64,000 nucleotides of DNA. It comes from Aquatica leii. Taxonomy: Eukaryota; Arthropoda; Insecta; Coleoptera; Lampyridae. The notes below the pieces were generated by a model. It saw nothing but the letters and a program-made list of their open reading frames with translations, searched no databases and was not told the DNA's origin. Each line of letters opens with the position of its first letter. Positions within the stretch are counted from its first letter, which is position 1. The stretch is taken from NCBI GenBank assembly GCA_035610365.1, contig CM069433.1, positions 176,468,882-176,532,881 of the forward strand, in the 5' to 3' direction. Both the position numbers and the translations under genes were made by a program. Positions 56,230 to 64,000 of the stretch are shown here, one piece after another.

Positions 56230-57585
56230 AAATACAAATCTTTTGTTCATCATACTAGTGATGGTGCCACCCCCGCTCCTAAAGAAAAGTAACGTGGAAA
56301 TGCAATGACACATTAAGTTTAATTTATTTATTCTTATAAATATTATACGCGGTTAAATTCATAGGTATTAACAACATTCAAATAAGTGGCTTATTTTTCT
56401 ACTAGTGTCGCAAAAAGAAAATTGATTGTATTAACGTTATCTAAAAAATTGTTAAACTAAAAAATGCAAAAAAGGGCTAAGAACGCAAACATGTATTGAC
56501 GAACAAAGGAATAAAATATTTAAAAAAGCAACTACTTAAAATCTAATTAAAACTTAAGTGCAATAGCTTATATTCACAATGTTATTAATAGGATGTTACA
56601 AGGGTGTAATATAAAATAGCCTTAATAAAGTTTCAATATGGAATATTATATTATATTATTATAAAAATATACTGCAGTTTACTATTCCAATTCATTCAAA
56701 AATATATTGATCTTTTAGTTTTTGCGGAAAAACAATTTGACCTTCAGGTATTGTCAATGTTTACTATTTGTCTAATTTGTATTTCTTGAATACCATCTCG
56801 AACGGCCACAAATGATTGCAGATCGCATTCGTTAAAAACCTAGTTTACACCGCTAACGTTTCACTCGAACTAACCATGGTGTCCCGTTTTTTGTTTAGTT
56901 GAGTGTACATGTATAGCTTGAAAGCCTCTGACCCAATGGATGTATGTTGCTTGATGGGTGTAATCATCCAGTAACGCCAGTGGTGCGTACAATATGTTAT
57001 TTCTCACGTTATAAAAACTAAAATATAAAAACTAAAAATGAGCAATTATAGTATTCTAAAGCAATAAATAATTTGACGTTTATTGATTTATTGGACAGCA
57101 TTAGTTTTACAATAATAATGATTGTGCAAGAATTCTACCTAAATATATTAAAGAAAATGCACAAAAAGAAATAGGAAATCTGTCACCATCTAAATCTAAA
57201 CAAAAATATGAAATGGAATATCACGATTTTTGATAACGACCTCTCATAACGCCTCGGTTGTTGTATATGTTTACGTATCTCCTACCTTTGGTATTATGAA
57301 TAAATTATAACAAAGTGAAAATAATAGCTATTTATGTATCTAGAGCGTTATGACGATGATTACGCCCGGATAGCAACGTCTATAATCTGAGGGCATCTGG
57401 CCTGAGAGATGCACAAAAACGAATAGAAAACGTGTTACTATCAAAATCTAAACAAAAAGATGAAAACAAACATCATTTTTTAAAAAGGGCATTATGAGAA
57501 GGGGTTATAAATGCATAACGCCCTGGTTGTTATGTATATGTTTAAGTATCTCGTATCCTAGGCGTTATAAGTAAATTACAACAAC
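56230..57585 (+). repeat. Tandem unit 1 (about 1356 bp)
   Basis: Begins AAATACAAATCTTTTGTTC. Virtually identical to unit 2; I saw one single-base length difference (A-run near 56838 versus 58197). Inner part mirrors the left arm. Confidence 0.9.
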
Positions 57586-58942
57586 AAATACAAATCTTTT
57601 GTTCATCATACTAGTGATGGTGCCACCCCCGCTCCTAAAGAAAAGTAACGTGGAAATGCAATGACACATTAAGTTTAATTTATTTATTCTTATAAATATT
57701 ATACGCGGTTAAATTCATAGGTATTAACAACATTCAAATAAGTGGCTTATTTTTCTACTAGTGTCGCAAAAAGAAAATTGATTGTATTAACGTTATCTAA
57801 AAAATTGTTAAACTAAAAAATGCAAAAAAGGGCTAAGAACGCAAACATGTATTGACGAACAAAGGAATAAAATATTTAAAAAAGCAACTACTTAAAATCT
57901 AATTAAAACTTAAGTGCAATAGCTTATATTCACAATGTTATTAATAGGATGTTACAAGGGTGTAATATAAAATAGCCTTAATAAAGTTTCAATATGGAAT
58001 ATTATATTATATTATTATAAAAATATACTGCAGTTTACTATTCCAATTCATTCAAAAATATATTGATCTTTTAGTTTTTGCGGAAAAACAATTTGACCTT
58101 CAGGTATTGTCAATGTTTACTATTTGTCTAATTTGTATTTCTTGAATACCATCTCGAACGGCCACAAATGATTGCAGATCGCATTCGTTAAAAAACCTAG
58201 TTTACACCGCTAACGTTTCACTCGAACTAACCATGGTGTCCCGTTTTTTGTTTAGTTGAGTGTACATGTATAGCTTGAAAGCCTCTGACCCAATGGATGT
58301 ATGTTGCTTGATGGGTGTAATCATCCAGTAACGCCAGTGGTGCGTACAATATGTTATTTCTCACGTTATAAAAACTAAAATATAAAAACTAAAAATGAGC
58401 AATTATAGTATTCTAAAGCAATAAATAATTTGACGTTTATTGATTTATTGGACAGCATTAGTTTTACAATAATAATGATTGTGCAAGAATTCTACCTAAA
58501 TATATTAAAGAAAATGCACAAAAAGAAATAGGAAATCTGTCACCATCTAAATCTAAACAAAAATATGAAATGGAATATCACGATTTTTGATAACGACCTC
58601 TCATAACGCCTCGGTTGTTGTATATGTTTACGTATCTCCTACCTTTGGTATTATGAATAAATTATAACAAAGTGAAAATAATAGCTATTTATGTATCTAG
58701 AGCGTTATGACGATGATTACGCCCGGATAGCAACGTCTATAATCTGAGGGCATCTGGCCTGAGAGATGCACAAAAACGAATAGAAAACGTGTTACTATCA
58801 AAATCTAAACAAAAAGATGAAAACAAACATCATTTTTTAAAAAGGGCATTATGAGAAGGGGTTATAAATGCATAACGCCCTGGTTGTTATGTATATGTTT
58901 AAGTATCTCGTATCCTAGGCGTTATAAGTAAATTACAACAAC
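57586..58942 (+). repeat. Tandem unit 2 (about 1357 bp)
   Basis: Near-exact head-to-tail copy of unit 1. The junction AACAACAAATACAAATC is the same at 57581 and 58938. Confidence 0.9.
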
Positions 58943-60260
58943 AAATACAAATCTTTTGTTCATCATACTAGTGATGGTGCCACCCCCGCTCCTAAAGAAA
59001 AGTAACGTGGAAATGCAATGACACATTAAGTTTAATTTATTTATTCTTATAAATATTATACGCGGTTAAATTCATAGGTATTAACAACATTCAAATAAGT
59101 GGCTTATTTTTCTACTAGTGTCGCAAAAAGAAAATTGATTGTATTAACGTTATCTAAAAAATTGTTAAACTAAAAAATGCAAAAAAGGGCTAAGAACGCA
59201 AACATGTATTGACGAACAAAGGAATAAAATATTTAAAAAAGCAACTACTTAAAATCTAATTAAAACTTAAGTGCAATAGCTTATATTCACAATGTTATTA
59301 ATAGGATGTTACAAGGGTGTAATATAAAATAGCCTTAATAAAGTTTCAATATGGAACTTATATTTTACATACGAAAATGTTTTGTATAAAAATATAATGC
59401 AGCTTACTATTCCAATTCATTCAAAAATAAGAATATATTGATCTTTTAGTTTTTGCGGAAAAACAATTTGACCTTCAGGTATTGTCAATGTTTACTATTT
59501 GTCTAATTTGTATTTCTTGAATACCATCTCGAACGGCCACAAATAATTGCAGATCGCATTCGCTAAAAAACCTAGTTTACACCGCTAACATTTCACTCGA
59601 ACTAACCACGGTGTCCCGTTTTTTGTTTAGTTGAGTGTACATGTATAGCTTGAAAGCCTCTGGCCCAATAGATGTATGTTGCTTGATAGGTGTAATCATC
59701 CAGTAACGCCAGTGGTGCGTATTTCTCACGTTATAAAAATTAAAATATAAAAACTAAAAATAAGCAATCATAGTATTCTAAAACAATAAATAATTTGACG
59801 TTTATTGATTATTGATTAAAATATATTGAAGAAAATGCACAAAAAGAAATAGGAAATCTGTCATCATCTAAATCTAAACAAAAACATGAAATGAAATATC
59901 ACGATTTTTGGTAACGACCTCTCATAACGCCTTGGTTGTTGTATATGTTTACGTATCTCCTACATTTGGTATTATGAATAAATTACAAAGTGAAAAATAA
60001 TAGCTATTTATGTACCTAGAGCGTTATCACGATGATTACGCCCGGAAAGCAACGTCTATAATCTGAGGGCATCTGGCCCGAGAGATGTATGTTTGAAAAA
60101 AATGCACAAAAACGAATAGAAAACGTGTTACCATCAAAATCTAAACAAAAAGATGAAAACAAACATCATTTTTTAAAAAGGGCATTACGAATGCATAACG
60201 CCCTGGTTGTTATGTATATGTTTAAGTATCTCGTATCCTAGGCGTTATATGTAAATTACA
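58943..60260 (+). repeat. Tandem unit 3, mosaic and diverged
   Basis: Identical to the other units for about 410 bases to AGTTTCAATATGGAA near 59356, then differs by scattered substitutions and indels (for example at 59357-59400, a shortened part near 59725 and 59800, an extra segment near 60088). It ends at about 60260 in unique sequence. Confidence 0.85.
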
Positions 60261-62829
60261 ACGAAGTAAACAATAAAATAAATTACTTAAAAAATATAAG
60301 TTTGATTCTCTTTTTTTTTCACTAACCTAACAAAGCGAAAGCCGAGTCAACAACTCGTCTAAAACGAAAAATTTACATGGTCCGTGCAGTTTCCGTTTTA
60401 ACAGGTTTCACTGTGCCGGGTAAGTCAATGATTGAATAAAGTAAGTTGGTCCTTTGTGGGTAAACTTTACCAATAAAACGTAAATTTTTGTTGATGTGGT
60501 TGTCTTTTAAATGAACTAACGTTTTTGAGATTCACTTAGACTTGTCAAATTTCCAATTTTTAGTTTATTAATTTTGATTTTCAACTCAAGGTCACAGTTC
60601 ACGACATAATGAAACGCCTCTACCAACTTGTTTAAAAACATCAAAAAAGAAGATAGCAGTAAAATTTAAAAGACGAGAATAATAAATGCAAAATGAATTG
60701 ATATTGTAGTTATTACATAAGTTATTTTTTAATTTCATTTATGACCAAGGAATCGATTTCAGTATGTCACATACACAGAAAGGTTCCTGCCAAGGTTATA
60801 TTCTTATTTTGTCAATTTTATAATTTGAGAAGAATTACTCAAAATTCGTTACTTTGCAATAACAAAAGAAATTAAAAAAGCCAGCTATTTGCAATAATTT
60901 CATGTGCTCATTCTGATATTCACATTATTAACTATTTCTCTTTCTACCTAATGTTCATCGTACGTATTCTCTAAACTTTTGCAATAAATAATAAAGACTT
61001 ATCTTCGTTAAACAATTGCCAACAACACCCTTTAGAATAATAAATAAATACATACATACATAGTTTTCCCACCGTCAATGATGTGCAAACATACCAATTA
61101 TTAGTTGATCCCTATATTAAACTAAAACTCAATGAAAGATAGAAAAATTTAATTATAGACATTGAATTAAAAAAGATCAATAAAATAGGAAAATTTTGTA
61201 ACAAAAACGTTTTGTGTTTTGTGGCTAAAAATTGAAAACGAAACACAAAAACCACATATCTAACAATTGTAAAATTAATATTGATCCCGAATAAAATTGT
61301 TTTATGTGATTGAAGGTTTTAGTTAAAGCTTTATACCGGACTTACTTATACTAAACATTTGTAAAATCGAAAGACACCAAAAACAGAATTGTAAAACCAA
61401 ATTAATAAATCAAAATTTAGTAACCATAGCAATTAATAGAATTAAAATTTTGTTTAAAGCACCTTTTGATTTATTCAATGCCCAATAAACACAAAAACAT
61501 ACCTAAATTGTATCTGTTTCGTAGTTCTAACCAATAAGAAGACTTAAGACTTCAAGATTTATAGGTATAATGCACCATTATAGCTACGATTAATTTAATT
61601 TAATTACATAAAGTAAAAAACACTCATTTTAACGCTGTTATTGCCTTATTATTAAAAATCATCGAAAGAATTTACTATTTTTCACCGACATAATATTTTC
61701 TAATTTATTTGAACTATTTACACGATTATAAATGTAACTAATTTTATTAAAACTAAAACACAATAACTTATTAATTAATCAAATAATCACACAAAAAAAT
61801 TATATAACACTTATTTATGTATGTGACCCCGGCAAATTATTCTTTAAGACTAAGTTTATCGAATGTTCCTTTTATACTTTTGCTTAATCTTCGACTAGAA
61901 TATTCTGTTGGTTTCTTAAAATACCTCAAACATTCTCGATGTACTAGAATATTTCAATATGTTTTTTCATGTCAACGCTGCTTGTTTTTCATTTCTTAGT
62001 ATACATAGGTTGATATCTTGTTATATTCTGAATTTAATTCAACTCGACGCCAGTTCGGGTGTATGTAATTTATAAAAATATTTTACCTTTAATTTTATGA
62101 TATACAATTCGAAACAATTAAAGATGTCAATATTATCGAGAACAAATATGTTCTTTTAGAAACAATTTAGAACTGGTGTATTTAAAGCATAGATTAGTGC
62201 ATGTTAAAGAAACTATAAATATAGTGTAAAACATGATATAGTCGTTGCCAAGAAAGAAGATTACTACGTCATACTTATAAATTAAGTAAAAACTTGTTAA
62301 TTAAATCAGTTACTTGCCGGTTAAAAATGAAACTTTACGAAATATCTAATGCTGGCAATGCTAATTTCTTTTAATCCAAATAGTAATCACTGATTTGTTA
62401 AAGAACGGTTGTTTTTAATATATTTGTTATTAGTTATTAAACGAAAAATATGAATTAGGCCCGGTTTTTCAACTAACTATAATACGGGTAATTTTAAAAC
62501 TCTGTCATATTATTGGTTAACACAAAACCAATAACCGATGACATGACAGTATATTAAAATTGACCTGAGTTTAAGTTAACCAAAGTTTAAACCATAGATT
62601 CCCAACGTGGGCTAGTGAGCGCTGGAGCGGTAGCGGGTCCAAAGGCAAATAGGGGGCGTTATGACAGTCAAGGGGGCGTTTGCCGCGTACCTACCTAATT
62701 AGAAATCGCCATCTCGTTAAATATGGTATAAACTAGTAGTTTAGGCTGTATTTAGTAGATAACTGATTTTCTAGTTACTTTGATTCATGGTAGAAGGCAA
62801 ACACCTGTCAATCATTAATGGCCGTTTTT
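60261..62829. other. AT-rich intronic stretch
   Basis: No exon, RNA gene or element recognised. A GC-richer bit at 62600-62690 (GGGGGCGTT repeated at 62652 and 62672) is unexplained. Confidence 0.4.
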
Positions 62830-63462
62830 GTAATAGCGAAGGCTTCCACGGCCGGAATCTATATTAACATAAGAATGTCTTCCGGGTATGGACCGTGTCA
62901 TTGTTGTAACCGAAGTTGCCAACGTTTCGCCCACTTTCGTAAGGGGCTTCATCAGGGCGTGAGATAAATCGCAAAACTCAAAGAAGCAACCGAAATCTAA
63001 CTAAGACCTTCTTAAAAGTTAGGTTATCCACTATTGATAAGTGTCTATCCTCTACTTAGTTCCAATTTCATAACAAGTTTTATCAACAGGTTTCTGGTGC
63101 TGCTATAGGTTCTCCTCACCTGTTGTAGCTAACATTTTTATAGAATCCTCTGAAACGGTTGCTTTGGAATCATCAATATTAAAACCTAAAGTGTGGTTTA
63201 GGTATGTTGACGACACGTTTATTGTTTGGTCTCATGGTCATCTTGAATTGTCTAAGTTTCTTGATCATCGTAACAATTAACACTTAGATATCAAATTTAC
63301 TATGGAAATCAAAAGTAATAGTTCTCTTCCATTTCTTGATGTTCTTGTGACTCGTAAGCCCGACGGACTTCTGAGTCATTCTGTTTATCGCAAACCCACC
63401 CATACGGAACTTCATGCTTCGTCTCATCATCATCCTGCACAGAAACGTTCTGTTATTGAAGA
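62830..63462 (+). pseudogene. Penelope-like element fragment: pLTR and reverse transcriptase C-terminus
   Basis: Terminal sequence GCGAAGGCTTCCACGGCCGG at 62838, a hammerhead-like core at 62925-62955, then from 63085 RT pieces: SGAAIGSPLT (motif with GSPLS), VANIFIESSE, LKPKVWFRYVDDTFIVW with intact YVDD near 63200, DIKFTMEIKSNSSLPFLDVL and VTRKPDGLLSHSVYRKPTHT near 63290-63400, ASSHHHPAQKRSVIED at 63417-63462. These are typical of animal Penelope-like RT. The N-terminal RT is deleted, there are frameshifts, and the protein is cut just before the linker to the GIY-YIG domain by pogo sequence. Confidence 0.85.
62925..62955 (-). ncRNA. Hammerhead-ribozyme-like core in a Penelope pLTR
   Basis: The minus strand reads CTGATGA (62955-62949), then A, a 4-bp stem GCCC/GGGC closed by an 11-base loop, and GAAA (62928-62925), continuing with CGTTGG and, about 30 bases on, ACACGGTC. 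CUGAUGA, stem II and GAAA are the hammerhead signature, known in Penelope-like elements. The unpaired A beside stem II is non-standard and I could not complete stems I and III, so activity is uncertain. Confidence 0.5.
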
Positions 63463-64000
63463 TTGACTTATCAACTGACTGTTAGAAATAACATTGCAAA
63501 CCCATTCAATTCAAATGCAGCTGGCCGTTATTGGTTAAAGGGGTTTCTGTCGCGAAACAAAAATATTCTGTCGATGAGGAAACCAACTGGTACGTCCTTT
63601 GCAAGAGCTCTTGGATTCACAAAAGAACGCATGGATAAGTTCTACGACCTGCTTGAACAACTCTACGAAACAAAAAAGTTTACACCTGAACGTATTTTCA
63701 ACGTGGACGAAACATGTATGTCTATAGTCCAAACTAAATATCAAAAAATTATTGCTAGACGCGGTAAAAAGCAAATTGGCGCCATGACGTCCGCGGGAAA
63801 AGATTCTCTTATTACAGTTATGACATGCATGAGCGCAGCTGGTATATTTGTGCCGCCTATGATATTTTTTCCCAGAAAAAACATGACAGATACTTTATGA
63901 GGGGAGCACCCTTAGGTTCAATAGGCAAAGCACATCCGTCTGGATGGATTCAAACCAATTTATTTACAGAATGGTTTCAACAGTTTATTGAATACACAAA
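63463..64000 (+). pseudogene. pogo-type transposase fragment, continues past the window
   Basis: Relative of the transposase at 19819-21687. Starts mid-domain without an ATG: LTYQLTVRNNIANPFNSNAA, GRYWLKGFLSRNKN and MRKPTGTSFARALGF (CENP-B-type HTH), then ERIFNVDETCMSIVQ with the first catalytic Asp and the Glu that the other copy lost, QIGAMTSAGKDSLITVMTCM and PPMIFFPRKNMTD. A one-base frameshift near 63893 moves the frame to MRGAPLGSIGKAHPSGWIQT and EWFQQFIEYT. The psq HTH is missing because the sequence is fused to a Penelope fragment. The rest lies beyond 64000. Confidence 0.85.

Larger units (their letters stand above)
54685..60260. mobile_element. Giant inverted-repeat element with tandemly triplicated right arm
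   Basis: A left arm (54700-55590) is the inverted complement of the start of each right-hand unit. The centre (55600-56200) holds a Tc1-like transposase relic. The right arm, extended to a unit of about 1356 bases, occurs three times head to tail. Subterminal sequence ATTACGC(C/T)CGGA(T/G)AGCAACGT appears at both outer ends (54688 and 57359/58717/60036). This is the structure of a long-TIR or foldback-type DNA element whose right side was amplified inside the ZSWIM8 intron. Confidence 0.7.

Noticed and set aside
56230..60260. Regular direct repeats, considered as a CRISPR-like array or satellite
   Set aside because: The unit is about 1.36 kb, eukaryotic, and matches an inverted arm at 54.7-55.6 kb, so it is an amplified transposon arm.
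62590..62690. GC-rich patch considered as a tRNA or promoter
   Set aside because: No cloverleaf or A/B boxes could be formed, and no gene starts nearby.

Overview
The window is a repeat-dominated, AT-rich piece of an insect nuclear genome. It is eukaryotic because it holds a spliced gene with very short introns (44-51 bp), and it is insect-like because of the mix of Ty3/Gypsy, APE-type LINE, Penelope-like, pogo, mariner and Tc1-like elements. A beetle is plausible from the element mix, but the order cannot be settled from sequence alone.

Only one host gene is recognised with confidence: ZSWIM8 (Drosophila Dora, C. elegans EBAX-1), on the minus strand at 48.7-53.6 kb. Six consecutive internal exons have consistent splice phases. 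The N-terminal exons with the SWIM finger are not in the window, so the intron upstream of 53572 is over 10 kb and full of mobile DNA. A possible terminal exon at 48299-48428 and an unassigned C-terminal exon at 39153-39459 are weaker.

Layout: 1-2870, decayed Gypsy element (minus) with gag, protease, RT, start of RNase H and one LTR; 2916-3426, MULE/FLYWCH gene relic; 5.5, 11.4 and 12.6 kb, CAAG-rich MITE-like arrays; 6162-10855, complete purine-rich LINE bounded by a 16-bp target duplication; 13.8-17.1 kb, a GC-rich orphan block and LTR/gag/protease fragments of two Gypsy families; 17.2-23 kb, degenerate repeats, MITEs and a nearly whole pogo transposon with TA duplication; 24144-28724, a young Gypsy element; 29-33.1 kb, Penelope and Gypsy relics; 33.1-36.3 kb, R1-clade LINE; 36339-36492, a palindromic Penelope-derived insertion with a 14-bp duplication; 39.6-42.5 kb, second copy of the purine-rich LINE; 42.6-43.4 kb, Penelope relic; 43.4-45.4 kb, second, decayed copy of the young Gypsy type; 46.7-47.6 kb, mariner relic; 48.3-53.6 kb, ZSWIM8; 54.7-60.3 kb, giant inverted-repeat element around a Tc1-like relic with its right arm in three tandem copies; 62.8-64 kb, Penelope fragment fused to a pogo transposase.

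The most striking system is the Gypsy element at 24144-28724. Its 491-bp LTRs differ at only three positions and it has a 4-bp ATAA duplication, a PBS, a PPT and an open RT-RNase H-integrase frame, but gag and protease are missing. Downstream of integrase, in another frame, it carries a third ORF encoding a macro domain of the OARD1/TARG1 (ADP-ribosyl glycohydrolase) type followed by a CCCH zinc finger. Both residues known to be catalytic in TARG1 (Lys and Asp, 41 residues apart) are kept. The same macro+CCCH cassette sits at the same place in the second copy at 44.5-45.1 kb, so it belongs to the family rather than being a one-off capture. A retroelement carrying a de-ADP-ribosylating enzyme joined to an RNA-binding-type finger suggests a counter-defence against host PARP-type responses; that role is inference.
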